Below, piece by piece: positions 8,628 through 18,552 of a stretch of 64,000 nt of DNA (its first letter is position 1; every line of letters starts with the position of its first letter). The position numbers and the translations under genes are program-made. Source of the DNA: Kiritimatiellia bacterium (GTDB lineage: Bacteria; Verrucomicrobiota; Kiritimatiellia; UBA8416; YA12-FULL-48-11); contig JAQUPZ010000008.1 in NCBI GenBank assembly GCA_028716365.1, positions 1 to 64,000 of the forward strand, read 5' to 3'. The notes below the pieces were generated by a model. The model saw only the letters and a program-made list of their open reading frames with translations, had not been told where the DNA came from and made no database searches.

Positions 8628-10118
8628 TCATTTACTGCGTTTTTTGTCCGGCAATACAGAGTTCATGGTCTTGCGCCATTCCCACATCTGTTTCCATTGT
8701 TCCTCGCCTGCAGTGGCCGGATTGAACCGGCTTGCGTCCACATCACGATAAAGCGTCCGGAACTTATCAGGCGAAAAATCCGGATTGGGTACGTTGCCCT
8801 GCGCGTGGTTGTCTTTGCGCCATGCGGCAAGGGCGGAGCGCATCCTGGCAACCCGCTCCGGCTGTTGGGCGGCCATATCCTGTTTCTCGCTGATGTCGGT
8901 ACGCAGGTTATATAGTTCGGCCTGTTCTTCATCATAGAACTCCACAAGCAACCAGTCACCTTCACGCATGGCGCCGCTGGGCCGGCTGCCCTGGTTGGTG
9001 TAGTGCGGGAAATGCCAGAAAAAACTCCTCTGCGGCATATGGCCATGACCGTTCAGACCCACGGCAAAACTGATTCCGTCCAGACCGGATGGCACAGGTT
9101 GTCCTGCCAGTTCCAGCATGGTGGGTATCCAGTCGGTATTGATAACCGGCTCATCCACGATTTTTCCGGCTGGAACATGTCCCGGCCAGCGTATGATCAG
9201 CGGGATGCGTAAACCTCCCTCGTAAACAAAACCCTTGCCGGCGCGATATGGCGTATTGTGCGTGACCCTGGGATGCGGCCCTTCGGGGACATGCAAGCCG
9301 CCGTTATCCGAGGTAAAAATGACAATTGTTTTCTCCGTTAATTTTAAAGAATCAAGCGTGGCCAGCAATCGACCGACGGTATCATCCAGCGTTTCAATCA
9401 CACCGGCATAGACCGGTTCGAATGCGCCGGTATTCTTTGCGATGCGGGCCGGCTGCGCGTCATATGGGATGTGCGGTGTGTTATGGGCAAGATAGACAAA
9501 AAATGGCCGTTGCTGGTTGGCAGTTATAAACTGCCCGGCAGCGGCGGTCAAATCGTACTCGCCTTTACCGCCTTCTGTTTCCGAAGGTTTTGTGTTGGCC
9601 CGGCCGGGATGATAAAAATCAAAACCGTGTTCCAATGGACCGAAGCCTTTACCGCCCACGTGCCATTTGCCAACCGCACCGCATACATAGCCGGCCGCTT
9701 TAAAATAGCGCGGGAGCATTTTTTCTTCCAGCGGAACCTGCATCTGGATTTCCGGGTGCAGGACTTTTTGCGACACACAATTGGAACGGCCGGGCAGGTA
9801 GGTTGTCAGGTGCAAACGCGCCGGGTTCTTTCCGGTCAGAATTGCCGCTCTCGATGGCGAGCAAATGGGCTGGGCACAGTATGCGGACGTGAAACGCATG
9901 CCTTGAGTGGCCAGCTTGTCCAGGTTTGGCGTGTGATGGTCCTGACGTCCATAACAATGCAGGTCGTTGATGCCCAGATCATCACACAGTATGAAAACAA
10001 TATTAGGCCGTTGTTCCACACTTTCTGCCAGTCCAGGGTTCTGTAAAAATGTGTAAACCAGGCCCAAGCCTGACAACTGTAAAAAATCCCGGCGGGTCAT
10101 GGCGCTGGTCGTTCTCAT
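8628..10118 (-). CDS. Tat-exported formylglycine sulfatase
   Basis: 496 aa, S1-family sulfatase. The Tat motif TRRDFLQLSG lies at 8-18. The metal-site DD is at 46-47 (LCDDLG), and the formylglycine motif CSPSRAAILTG starts at Cys86, the consensus form with serine. TSDNGG gives the second metal site. The start at 10118 is set by GGAGGAATGAAGCG directly before the ATG; a more upstream ATG would add 18 residues without a ribosome site. It precedes the 644-aa sulfatase by 7 bp. The two paralogues are clearly diverged, which suggests different sulfate positions or sugars. The substrate is not predictable from sequence alone. Confidence 0.94.
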   Translation of the reverse strand: MRTTSAMTRRDFLQLSGLGLVYTFLQNPGLAESVEQRPNIVFILCDDLGINDLHCYGRQDHHTPNLDKLATQGMRFTSAYCAQPICSPSRAAILTGKNPARLHLTTYLPGRSNCVSQKVLHPEIQMQVPLEEKMLPRYFKAAGYVCGAVGKWHVGGKGFGPLEHGFDFYHPGRANTKPSETEGGKGEYDLTAAAGQFITANQQRPFFVYLAHNTPHIPYDAQPARIAKNTGAFEPVYAGVIETLDDTVGRLLATLDSLKLTEKTIVIFTSDNGGLHVPEGPHPRVTHNTPYRAGKGFVYEGGLRIPLIIRWPGHVPAGKIVDEPVINTDWIPTMLELAGQPVPSGLDGISFAVGLNGHGHMPQRSFFWHFPHYTNQGSRPSGAMREGDWLLVEFYDEEQAELYNLRTDISEKQDMAAQQPERVARMRSALAAWRKDNHAQGNVPNPDFSPDKFRTLYRDVDASRFNPATAGEEQWKQMWEWRKTMNSVLPDKKRSK

Positions 10119-10220
10119 CGCTTCATTCCTCCGCACAACAGGAAGTTCCGAGCGCGAAGTGCATCGGGACAAAGACCCGTAAACCTGCTCAAAACCACCG
10201 CAGTCGAAGCACCGGCCCGA

Positions 10221-11741
10221 TTATACGTTTTCAGGAACCACAAACGGTTTGCGATAATTGCGCGAAACCATTTCGTTGGCTTTATCATTGTCCACGAAAC
10301 GTTCTGTCTGAGGATTGAACTTCAGCGGCACACCAAGCTGCAGCTTGTCAGCAGCCAGGTCCACGCAATTGGCATCCAGATGCCCGGCCATGCGGTCAAA
10401 AGCCTCTGCCAGGTTCTTGTTGTCTGTCAGGGCTTCCTTTATTTCGCCCGGCTTTTTACCGGCACCGAGACGGTAGGAGATATTTCCAGTATGAACCAGG
10501 CCTGCGGAAAGATGACCTTCCAGGACTTCCGCTTTCAGGTCCTTGATATTGCGACTGCGGATTGCGGCAATCCAGTTATCATGATGACCACCAGATTCAG
10601 CAACCAAACCGAGCGGAGTTTTGACATTCGTATCTTTCTTTTTCTTTCCGTCAAAACGGGTGATTTCTTTGCCATCCTTGTCATAAACGATGGCTGTTGT
10701 ATAACTTGGGACTACAACGTAACCGTTTTCACATTCTATAACGTTGCCTATGCTCGCGCCCCTGAAGTCATCCATCTTCCAGGCATCTTTTCCTTCTGCA
10801 GTCTGGGAAGCCTTGTCCTTTGGCAAACCGCGGACTTCGAAAAGTAATGGTATTTTGTAGCCATGATAAACAATTATCGTGTTTGGCGTTTCGGCGGAAT
10901 CCTTGTAACCCAGGCGTCCGCCAATGGCCATGGAGAACGGAGCGATGGCATCTTCACCAAGGAACCAGCGGCAGATGTCCACCTGGTGGGGACCCTGGTT
11001 GCCGTAGTCGCCATTGCCGTATGCCCAGAACCAGTGCCAGTCATAGTGAACAGGACCATTTTTACTATTGCGGCGCGGAGGCTCTTTGGGAGCCGGACCA
11101 CACCAGAGATCGTAATCAATAGAATCAGGAACCTGCTGTGGACCATCAACCAGGCCAATGGGTCTGCGACCCTTGTAGCAGAACCCGCGAGCTATGATAA
11201 TTTTGCCCAGTTTTCCATCCTGGACATATTTTACCCCCTCCTGGATACCAACCGAAGAACGACACTGCGTACCACACTGGACAATGCGGTTGTACTTGCG
11301 GGCAGCCTCTACCATTTTACGGCCTTCAAAAATATTGTGACTGGCTGGTTTTTCGACGTAAACGTCTTTACCGGCCTGGCAGGCCCAGACCGTGGCCAGC
11401 GCATGCCAGTGATTGGGCACGGCAATGGAAACAGCATCTACATCCTTGTTCTCGAGGAGCTTGCGAATATCAGTATAAGTCTGGGGGGCATTCTCACCAA
11501 GCTCCTTGATCTTTTTACCAATTACTTCCTTATCAACATCACACAAGGCAACCAGGCGCACTCCTTTGATCTTGCGCAGGGAACTGATATGGCCACCACC
11601 CTGCCCGCGAAAGCCGATCTGTGCCACACGGATGTCGCTATTGGCGCCGGCAACCTGGGCCCACGAACTGGCACTCAAACTGAAAGCAGTTGCGCCGAGA
11701 ACGGACGTTTTGAGAAAACTACGGCGGGAAATATTTTTCAT
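10221..11741 (-). CDS. Tat-exported Gfo/Idh/MocA-family oxidoreductase
   Basis: 506 aa. Tat signal SRRSFLKTS at 5-13 and an Ala-rich cleavage region. The Rossmann site is atypical (QIGFRGQGGG), followed by the family's acidic residue (LCDVD). PNHWHA at 109-114 and the EKP catalytic motif (Glu130-Lys131-Pro132) are intact. The family oxidises sugar or cyclitol hydroxyls with NAD(P)H; Tat export allows the cofactor to be loaded in the cytosol before export. GAGG sits 8 bases before the ATG at 11741. It is 102 bp upstream of the sulfatase pair on the same strand, so it may feed the same operon. The substrate is unknown. Confidence 0.9.
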   Translation of the reverse strand: MKNISRRSFLKTSVLGATAFSLSASSWAQVAGANSDIRVAQIGFRGQGGGHISSLRKIKGVRLVALCDVDKEVIGKKIKELGENAPQTYTDIRKLLENKDVDAVSIAVPNHWHALATVWACQAGKDVYVEKPASHNIFEGRKMVEAARKYNRIVQCGTQCRSSVGIQEGVKYVQDGKLGKIIIARGFCYKGRRPIGLVDGPQQVPDSIDYDLWCGPAPKEPPRRNSKNGPVHYDWHWFWAYGNGDYGNQGPHQVDICRWFLGEDAIAPFSMAIGGRLGYKDSAETPNTIIVYHGYKIPLLFEVRGLPKDKASQTAEGKDAWKMDDFRGASIGNVIECENGYVVVPSYTTAIVYDKDGKEITRFDGKKKKDTNVKTPLGLVAESGGHHDNWIAAIRSRNIKDLKAEVLEGHLSAGLVHTGNISYRLGAGKKPGEIKEALTDNKNLAEAFDRMAGHLDANCVDLAADKLQLGVPLKFNPQTERFVDNDKANEMVSRNYRKPFVVPENV

Positions 11742-11843
11742 GATACATCCTCTTTTTAGTTTTATTTTTTCCAAACTTTCGGGCGCGATTCTACGCTCTG
11801 CCCTGAAGCACCTCAAGCCAAATTTTCCCTCATTTCCCAACTC

Positions 11844-11880
11844 CGTAATCTTCATCGTAATCGTAATCCCAATCGTAATA
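11844..11880. repeat. Short imperfect CGTAAT hexamer repeat in a divergent intergenic region
   Basis: Within the 213-bp gap between the divergent oxidoreductase and M60 genes, CGTAAT occurs four times, two of them directly abutting (TCGTAATCGTAATC). It could be a simple-sequence tract or a cluster of half-sites. Nothing else coding is seen in the gap. Confidence 0.6.
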
Positions 11881-11954
11881 GAAACTGCAGTGATCGTTGA
11901 CTCAACAGCTTCTAAACTGATATTGTGCCCGCCAATTACATATGGGGATACGGT

Positions 11955-14222
11955 ATGCTTGGATGGAAACTGCGACTGATAATTATTCTTCTTATTAATC
12001 TTTTTTGTCTGAATGTTTTTTCCCAATCTACAGCAACCACTTCCCGCAACCTGTCAACGGCGGAAATCCAGAAAAATCTATCTGTCATTCTCAAGGATGT
12101 TTCTGAAATTGACGGGCCGGGTGTGCCGGGTGGTTTGTGTGTCTTCGGCCCACAGGCCTTCGCCGTTGTAACAGGCACAACCGGCAGAAAAGGTAATGCC
12201 GTCCTGCCTGTTGTTGCGGCGGCCATCTTCGGACAGGGACGTATCGCCGGTCTTGGACACACCGGTTATTTCGGCAGTGAGAGTCTTGCGAAGGTCAACA
12301 CCGGCAAACTGATAATCAACCTCATCCGCTGGACCAGCGGAAAGAACAGCCCCCGTATTGTAGTAATCCGTGAAAACCAGCTTGAAGCATACCTCAAAAG
12401 CCAGCAACTGACCGTCAGTCAAGGTACCGGTCAGGATTTGTCCTCAGAATTGAAAGACTGTGATGTGCTCTGTTGTAACAGTGACCGTTTTGGCAACGAT
12501 AAATCCCGCGCTGTTGTTCTTGAATTTATCAAAAAGGGAGGCGGAGTAATTGCCACCATGACCGGATGGGGCTGGCAACAACTCAATCCAAAGAAATCAT
12601 TGGATAACGATTCTGCGGGGAACAAGGTATTTGCCGAAGCGGGTATTGTCTGGTCGGGTTCGATGCCGGGACGCACAGGCCAGGCAGGATTTACAATCTC
12701 AGGCACACCTTCCAAATACTGTAATGCAATAACCGCACTCGATACGCTTCAGGCCCAGGCCGCGGGAAAAATTACTGTTTCAAAAGATGAAATCAGCCAG
12801 ATAACGACCACCCTGTCTGATGCAGTACGATCAATCCCGAAAGAGAATTCGATTTTCTGGCCAGGATTTTCTACGATCGAGGCCCGTGTCGCCACCTCTG
12901 CCATCCCTACGGAAAAGAAACCCATTGCCAATACCGATGGCCTGGCCAAGGTAGTTCTTGCTTACCAGATTCACCGTGACCAATCTTTGCCGCCTGAACA
13001 GGTAAAGGCGCACCCTGCCGCAGCCGCATTTCCCGGTCCCGTTCCCAAAATTACGCCACGTGTTTCCGAGAGAATTATTGTCGAAACAATAATACCGCGA
13101 TGGCACAGTACCGGTCTGTATGCTGCACCCGGAGAGTTGATCACGGTTACAGTTCCTGAATCCGCGGCAGACGGTAAACTTCTCATCAGAATCGGTTGCC
13201 ATACCGATGGTTTGTGGAATAATGAAAAATGGAGCCGCGCGCCGGAAATCACCCGCAAATTCCTGATTACAAATGCCGTCACCAAAGCAGCTTGTGCATT
13301 TGGTGGCCTGATTTATATCGATGTTCCAAAAGACTGTATGATGGGTGACATCCCGGTACAGATATCAGGCGCTGTGCACGCGCCATATTACATCCTCGGC
13401 AAAACCAGTCTCCAGCAATGGCGTAATACCATTCGCAATTATCAGGCTCCCATCGCGGAACTTCAAACCGATAAGCTGATTATTTCCATTCCTTCCATTT
13501 ATGTACGCGATCTCAACGATCCGGAACCCGTAATGAAATTCTGGGATGAAGTGCTGGATGCATGTGCGGATCTTGCCTGCCTCGACCGTAACCGTCCCAG
13601 CCCGGAACGTTTCGTTTCTGATGTTCAGATTTCAGCCGGATACATGCATTCAGGTTATCCGCTCATGTCGTTCCTGGATGCCGCACCGCGTTTTATCAAA
13701 GTTGATCATCTCCGCAACGATGGGGATTGGGGAATGTTCCATGAGATCGGGCACAATCACCAGAACGGGGACTGGACATTCAATGGTGCCGGCGAAGTCA
13801 CCGTTAATCTCTTTTCCTTATATATACTTGATACCGTCTGTCCGAAAGCGCCAAAACACGGGGCAATTACATTGGAATCACGGACAAAAAACATGAAAAA
13901 ATATTTTGCCGAGGACGCTCAATTCAGCAAATGGCAGAGTGATCCATTCCTTGCCCTGATTATGTATGTTCAGCTCCGCGAGGCATTCGGTTGGGATGCA
14001 TTTAAAAAAGTCATCGGCGAATATCGCAAACTGGGTTCCAACGAACACCCGAAGAACGATGAAGAAAAACGAGATCAGTGGATGGTCCGTTTTTCACGCG
14101 CTATCGGAAAGAACCTCGGACCGTTTTTCCAGGCATGGAACGTTCCCACATCTGAATCGGCAAGGTCATCCATTGCAGACTTACCAAAATGGATGCCCGA
14201 TAATTTCCCGCCAAGAAAATGA
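11955..14222 (+). CDS. Secreted M60-family (enhancin/mucinase-type) metallopeptidase
   Basis: 755 aa. The N-terminal hydrophobic signal WKLRLIIILLINLFCLNVF ends near SQS. Residues about 130-210 look like a class I amidotransferase-like fold (RIVVIRENQ...GGGVIATMTGWGW), an arrangement also found in TCAF-type M60 proteins. The zinc site HEIGHNH lies near 596-602, with the third ligand glutamate about 13-16 residues later (GAGEV), giving the HExxH...E M60 signature. M60 peptidases cleave glycoproteins such as mucins. The start ATG at 11955 has GGGGAT upstream; a longer start at 11925 would bury the signal. The stop overlaps the next start (ATGA, 14219-14222). There is no identifiable CBM. Confidence 0.88.
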   Translation: MLGWKLRLIIILLINLFCLNVFSQSTATTSRNLSTAEIQKNLSVILKDVSEIDGPGVPGGLCVFGPQAFAVVTGTTGRKGNAVLPVVAAAIFGQGRIAGLGHTGYFGSESLAKVNTGKLIINLIRWTSGKNSPRIVVIRENQLEAYLKSQQLTVSQGTGQDLSSELKDCDVLCCNSDRFGNDKSRAVVLEFIKKGGGVIATMTGWGWQQLNPKKSLDNDSAGNKVFAEAGIVWSGSMPGRTGQAGFTISGTPSKYCNAITALDTLQAQAAGKITVSKDEISQITTTLSDAVRSIPKENSIFWPGFSTIEARVATSAIPTEKKPIANTDGLAKVVLAYQIHRDQSLPPEQVKAHPAAAAFPGPVPKITPRVSERIIVETIIPRWHSTGLYAAPGELITVTVPESAADGKLLIRIGCHTDGLWNNEKWSRAPEITRKFLITNAVTKAACAFGGLIYIDVPKDCMMGDIPVQISGAVHAPYYILGKTSLQQWRNTIRNYQAPIAELQTDKLIISIPSIYVRDLNDPEPVMKFWDEVLDACADLACLDRNRPSPERFVSDVQISAGYMHSGYPLMSFLDAAPRFIKVDHLRNDGDWGMFHEIGHNHQNGDWTFNGAGEVTVNLFSLYILDTVCPKAPKHGAITLESRTKNMKKYFAEDAQFSKWQSDPFLALIMYVQLREAFGWDAFKKVIGEYRKLGSNEHPKNDEEKRDQWMVRFSRAIGKNLGPFFQAWNVPTSESARSSIADLPKWMPDNFPPRK

Positions 14223-15334
14223 AAATATTTCAGGGAAATATTGAAATGACTGCACAATTGGCAATTTTCATATTGCTGATTATTAATCCGATTACCATTT
14301 TATCAGCAGATGAACCGGCCAGAACCGGTGATATACGCGATATGCTTGGCGTCACTCACGCCTGCGGGAAATACTGCCTGACCGAAAAAGATTTCCTGAA
14401 TGAAGGAGCTGACCAGGTTCTCGCCGTTGGATCACGGGTCATTAAACTGTGGTTCAACGGAAAACCTGAAAACAATTATCCATTCCATTCTTCATGGCCC
14501 AGGGTAACCAGCCTCGCCGACCTTGCAAAAACAAAATACTCTCAGGATGTTTTCAGCAAACCATTCACAACTTATGTTCTCGAAACTTTTTCAGTCGGAA
14601 TACCGGATAATTACTGGAAAAAACAACCAACCGAACAACAGTTCCAGGAAGATCAGCGGCAGTTTTATGAACTTACAAAATATCTTCTTGTGACTTACCG
14701 TAATACAGGAAAAACATTTGTCCTGCAGAACTGGGAAGGCGACTGGGCCGTAATGGGCTTTGACCCCAAGATATCCCCTGCTCCGGACGCACTGGCAGGA
14801 ATGATCCGGTGGCTCAATGCGCGCCAGGCAGGAGTTGACCAAGCAAGGGCAGAAATTGGTCAGCAAGGCGTCCGCGTCCTGCATGCCGCCGAGGTGAATC
14901 GTGTATTTGATTCAATGGAGAAAAATCTGCCACGCGTAGTGGACAAGGTCCTGCCGTTCGTTAAAGTGGATCTTGTATCCTATTCATCTTACGACACGCA
15001 ACAGAATCCCGAGAAATTTAAAGCCGCCATAAAATATATTGCCAGCCATATGCGCGAGGGTTTCCAGAAAACAAGTAATGTCTACATTGGTGAATTCGGC
15101 CTTCCGGAAAACAAGTCATCACAGGAAAAAGTCCACAAACTGATTACGGACGTTGTCAGGATAACGCAGGAACTCGGTTGTCCTTATGCAATATACTGGC
15201 AGGTTTACTGCAATGAACCAATAAACAAACCGGTGAAGAAGAATGAAGATACAAGAGGCTTCTGGCTTGTCCGGCCTGATGGAACAAAAAGCTGGGCATG
15301 GGAATCCCTCAAAGAAATCCTTACGAGATTCTGA
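14219..15334 (+). CDS. Secreted glycoside-hydrolase-like TIM-barrel protein
   Basis: 371 aa, signal peptide present from either start (ATG 14219 or ATG 14246; hydrophobic LAIFILLIINPITILSA). It has features of clan-A-type glycosidases: a Trp-rich strand (FVLQNWEGDWAV) with an acidic residue, and late in the protein YIGEFGLPENKS, whose glutamate resembles a nucleophile strand, then IYWQVYCNEP. I cannot place it in a numbered GH family. Its start overlaps the M60 stop by four bases, implying coupled translation and joint action on a glycoprotein. Enzymatic role is inference from fold-like motifs only. Confidence 0.6.
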   Translation: MKIFQGNIEMTAQLAIFILLIINPITILSADEPARTGDIRDMLGVTHACGKYCLTEKDFLNEGADQVLAVGSRVIKLWFNGKPENNYPFHSSWPRVTSLADLAKTKYSQDVFSKPFTTYVLETFSVGIPDNYWKKQPTEQQFQEDQRQFYELTKYLLVTYRNTGKTFVLQNWEGDWAVMGFDPKISPAPDALAGMIRWLNARQAGVDQARAEIGQQGVRVLHAAEVNRVFDSMEKNLPRVVDKVLPFVKVDLVSYSSYDTQQNPEKFKAAIKYIASHMREGFQKTSNVYIGEFGLPENKSSQEKVHKLITDVVRITQELGCPYAIYWQVYCNEPINKPVKKNEDTRGFWLVRPDGTKSWAWESLKEILTRF

Positions 15335-15418
15335 ATATTTTTTTATGGTTCCTAAAATAAAACATTCTCCGGAAACGTTATCGTGGATATAGTAGAGACA
15401 AAAGAAAGGTTTCTGGAG

Positions 15419-16546
15419 ATGATTATCAATCGGGCAATTGTTTCATTGTGTGCAGTTCTGCTAATCTGTCCCTTTCTACTGCCGTTATTTGCCGCAGATG
15501 ATGTCCCGGCAAATGCCGGATTTCTTCGGCTCAAAGCCACCTACGAAAAAGAATTGCAGAAGATTACCGATTCTGATCTGGGGCTGATAGTCACTGAACA
15601 GGACAAATATCTTGCTGCCTTGAAGAATATTCAGAAAAAGATGCAGGCGACTGGAAAACTTGATCCTGTACTTGCCATAGAAAAAGAAATAGACCGTTTC
15701 TCCGCGGCAAAAAAGATCAGCGTAGATAACATATCAAAAGACGTTCCCGAACTTGTTCCGCTTCAAAATGCCTATATCAAGGCCGTAGAAAAGTATTCCG
15801 TTGAACAGGCGCAAAAGATCATTGCCCTGGCCCAGAATTATGAGAAAGCTTTGGGGAATCTCCAGGAAGTGCTTACAAAGAATAACGACATTCGCGGCGC
15901 GATCGAGGTCAAATCCGAGAAAGAAAGTTTGACGAACCGCGCTGAACTGATGGCGGCACGCGCTTTGGTTATGGACGCTGAAACAAAAGTCAACCAGGAA
16001 AAACCGCCGGAGAAAGACACTGTAAAAACCCCTGGTCAGCCGAATGCCGGTGAAAAGGCAGTTGCCAAACCGGCGGCCGGAAACGATACACCCGCCAGGA
16101 AAAAATATACCGGGAGTCCGGAAAAAAGGATCCGACAGCGTTTTGATGATTTAATAAAATATATTTTGAAACAGGATTTTACACATGCATCGGAATTTGT
16201 TGATCCGGAATTTGTGAAGAACAGGGGAATGGAGGGCGTCCGCCGATGTTTCATGGATGTATTTCCATTTCTTCGTTTTTCCGATGATCCGCACAGAAAA
16301 CTGAGTGTCGATTCCGTTAAAGTAGGTGACAAAGGAGACACAGCAACCCTGATCCCGAAATTATGGGCAGGAAATCAATGGCATGACCTGTCGGCCAATA
16401 AATGGATTGAAACACAAGACGACTGGTTCATTGATATTTCAGATGCGGAAAAGATGGAACCGCAAGGATTGAAACAACTTAAAAGGGCCGAACAAATCAA
16501 ACCCGGAACTCGAAAGTGGTTTAAAAGAATGCCGGGCAGGAAATGA
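15419..16546 (+). CDS. Exported coiled-coil protein with NTF2-like C-terminal region, unknown function
   Basis: 375 aa. The start at ATG 15419 has GAAAGG upstream and opens a clean signal peptide (MIINRAIVSLCAVLL...FAADD). Residues about 30-190 are charged helices rich in Lys, Glu and Ala, consistent with a coiled coil. A Pro/Lys/Ala linker follows (about 195-235), then an alpha/beta segment of about 130 residues (RIRQRFDDLIKYILKQDF...HASEFVDPEFV) that looks like an NTF2/SnoaL-type cone. No catalytic motif is apparent. It lies 85 bp after the glycosidase-like gene on the same strand. Function is not recognised; a scaffold or envelope role is possible. Confidence 0.65.
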   Translation: MIINRAIVSLCAVLLICPFLLPLFAADDVPANAGFLRLKATYEKELQKITDSDLGLIVTEQDKYLAALKNIQKKMQATGKLDPVLAIEKEIDRFSAAKKISVDNISKDVPELVPLQNAYIKAVEKYSVEQAQKIIALAQNYEKALGNLQEVLTKNNDIRGAIEVKSEKESLTNRAELMAARALVMDAETKVNQEKPPEKDTVKTPGQPNAGEKAVAKPAAGNDTPARKKYTGSPEKRIRQRFDDLIKYILKQDFTHASEFVDPEFVKNRGMEGVRRCFMDVFPFLRFSDDPHRKLSVDSVKVGDKGDTATLIPKLWAGNQWHDLSANKWIETQDDWFIDISDAEKMEPQGLKQLKRAEQIKPGTRKWFKRMPGRK

Positions 16547-16587
16547 TAAGTTATAATTTTTATGTGGAGCACGTATTATCAGGCAAC

Positions 16588-18516
16588 TCATCTGAAGAAA
16601 GGTACGGCCTTTTCCTGGTTGAGCTCGGACTTCATCATCTTGATGATCTCATCGCTCAGATATGTAAACTCGAACAGGCAGTAACCGTGAATTCCCAGCC
16701 GGCGGACCATTTGGATTTGCTGTTTCACCAGCATCGGTGACCTGTCCTGGGCCTTGGCGCCGCTTCGTACATATAACGACAGCCCTGTAACCAGCTTGTT
16801 GTCATTGTCAAGCGCATCAAGAAACTCCTTCTCCGTGGCCCTCATCGCCAGCGTATCCATCTTGTAATCCATCGGCATGATGATATCGATCCATCCTTTT
16901 TTCGCCCAACCTGCCGGATCCTGTCCCTCCATCGCACCTCCACGCAGATTGGAAAACACGGCGGCAGACATCATCGCTTTGGGTTTCACCGTTTTGACAC
17001 CTTCAGCCGTTCGGCGGACGATATCGCCGATTGCTTCCTGTTGCCATTTGATCCAGTCTTCGTCCGTGGCCTCAATCAGCGGCTTGCCAAACTGCCGTTG
17101 AAATTCCTCTTTACACTTTTCGCAATAACATTTTCCCATCGTCCGGATGTAATCGAGATGGATACCGTCCACGTTATAATCACGTGCCACGCCAACCATA
17201 AGTTTCACAATAAAGTCACGGTATTCTGGCCGATGGGCATCAGCGGGAAGTTCCTCCACCTTGCCGTTTTTGTTGATCACGTCGACACCTGGAAGTTTTT
17301 TGCGAAAATTTGCGTCCCGATAGGTAACACAGAACCACGGGTGTACCTCGATCCCCTTTTCATGCGCTTTCTCAATTAGGCAGGCCAATGGATCAAATCC
17401 CTCCTCCACTTTCGAATGCATCGGGAACAGCTCGCTTTTGGCAATAAGCATGGACCGGACAAAAATATCCGCGACAATCATGTTCAGCCTGGCTGCATCG
17501 GCGCGCTCAACAACCGTTTCAATGTCTTTTTTTGTCATGTAGGAATTTGGATTCATCCAGAGGGCACGCGTCTCATGAACAATACCATTGGCATTTCTTG
17601 GAAGCACAACCGGCCCTGCCTTGGCTCCCATTTCCGTTTCTGTTTTCTGTCCATCGCCTTTTGAAAAGGTCCGGGTCACCACCTGTGTCACCGGGCCCGT
17701 CGGCGTCATCGCATTCACAGTCATGTGGACAAGCATCTTGTCAGGAACCTCTTTCTCCGGCAGTTTCGTCACCATCCAGCCTGTCGGTATATTCATATCG
17801 TCCATCTCTGTCTCCAGCGTCGTTTTCCAATCACCCGCCTCGGCTGTTGTCTTTGCATTGACGACAGGAAACTTTGAGGCATCGGCATCCGTGAGGACAA
17901 GTTTGACGCGAACAAGGCTGTTAGGTCTCCACGTGGACTCGATGGCAGACAGCTCAAGGGAAAATTTCTCAAGGTTTGCCAGTGTAAACACCAGTTTCTG
18001 TATCAATTCCGGCCGGTTAAAGAATGCCGGCGGGTTGACCACATCGAGCCACTTCCCGTCCGGCTGGTCCACCAGAAAATAATAATGTCCGCGGATACCA
18101 ACAAGGCCCTTGGCGAGCAACAGACCATATTGCGACACGGCCCTCGCGTCCTTTACCGTTGTTGTCGCCTCGCCGGCTTTCGACAGATCAATTTTTTCCC
18201 GCGTGTGCAAAGCGGACAAAGCATTTTTGTCGTATTGATAAAGATGCCAGTGTTCCGTACCCAGGCGTGAGTTGAGCAAAACCGGCGCGGTCTCAAGGAC
18301 ATTGTACCTGATGCTCAGGCGCAGGGGGATGTTTTCCGGTTTAGTAAAATGGACAATCTGATCGGCAATCGAGACTTCAAGAAACTCCACCTTCCCTCCC
18401 TGATAAGGTTTTTTCCCTTCCGACCCCATCCCCTTTATCTCAAGCATCCCATCCTGACCCAGAATCAACACAGCAGGAAATATTGTTACACCCAAAATCG
18501 AAAGAATGTTTTTCAT
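16588..18516 (-). CDS. Secreted family 10-like glycosyl hydrolase (GHL10, PF02638 type)
   Basis: 642 aa. The start ATG at 18516 is decided by GGAGGTGTGTTGAA upstream and gives a signal peptide (MKNILSILGVTIFPAVLILG). Residues about 30-310 are beta-rich. A GHL10 barrel follows: ETRALWMNPNSY at its start, HPWFCVTYRD, the family hallmark IHLDYIRTMG near 453, and IIMPMDYKM. A CxC...C cluster after HLDYIR (CYCEKC) is unusual and could bind metal. GHL10 members act on peptidoglycan-like or plant-type glycans; the substrate here is open. Last gene of a minus-strand unit that includes GH28-like and GH10 proteins. Confidence 0.85.
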   Translation of the reverse strand: MKNILSILGVTIFPAVLILGQDGMLEIKGMGSEGKKPYQGGKVEFLEVSIADQIVHFTKPENIPLRLSIRYNVLETAPVLLNSRLGTEHWHLYQYDKNALSALHTREKIDLSKAGEATTTVKDARAVSQYGLLLAKGLVGIRGHYYFLVDQPDGKWLDVVNPPAFFNRPELIQKLVFTLANLEKFSLELSAIESTWRPNSLVRVKLVLTDADASKFPVVNAKTTAEAGDWKTTLETEMDDMNIPTGWMVTKLPEKEVPDKMLVHMTVNAMTPTGPVTQVVTRTFSKGDGQKTETEMGAKAGPVVLPRNANGIVHETRALWMNPNSYMTKKDIETVVERADAARLNMIVADIFVRSMLIAKSELFPMHSKVEEGFDPLACLIEKAHEKGIEVHPWFCVTYRDANFRKKLPGVDVINKNGKVEELPADAHRPEYRDFIVKLMVGVARDYNVDGIHLDYIRTMGKCYCEKCKEEFQRQFGKPLIEATDEDWIKWQQEAIGDIVRRTAEGVKTVKPKAMMSAAVFSNLRGGAMEGQDPAGWAKKGWIDIIMPMDYKMDTLAMRATEKEFLDALDNDNKLVTGLSLYVRSGAKAQDRSPMLVKQQIQMVRRLGIHGYCLFEFTYLSDEIIKMMKSELNQEKAVPFFR

Positions 18517-18552
18517 TTCAACACACCTCCATATCAACAAAAACACTGTTAC

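Noticed and set aside
7808..8725. Long plus-strand open frame (305 codons) opposite the sulfatase genes
   Set aside because: It is antisense to two well-supported sulfatase genes, has Arg/Val-rich composition typical of a shadow frame and no domain.
10863..11759. 298-codon plus-strand frame opposite the Gfo/Idh gene
   Set aside because: Antisense to a clear Tat-exported oxidoreductase; no ribosome site and no recognisable fold.
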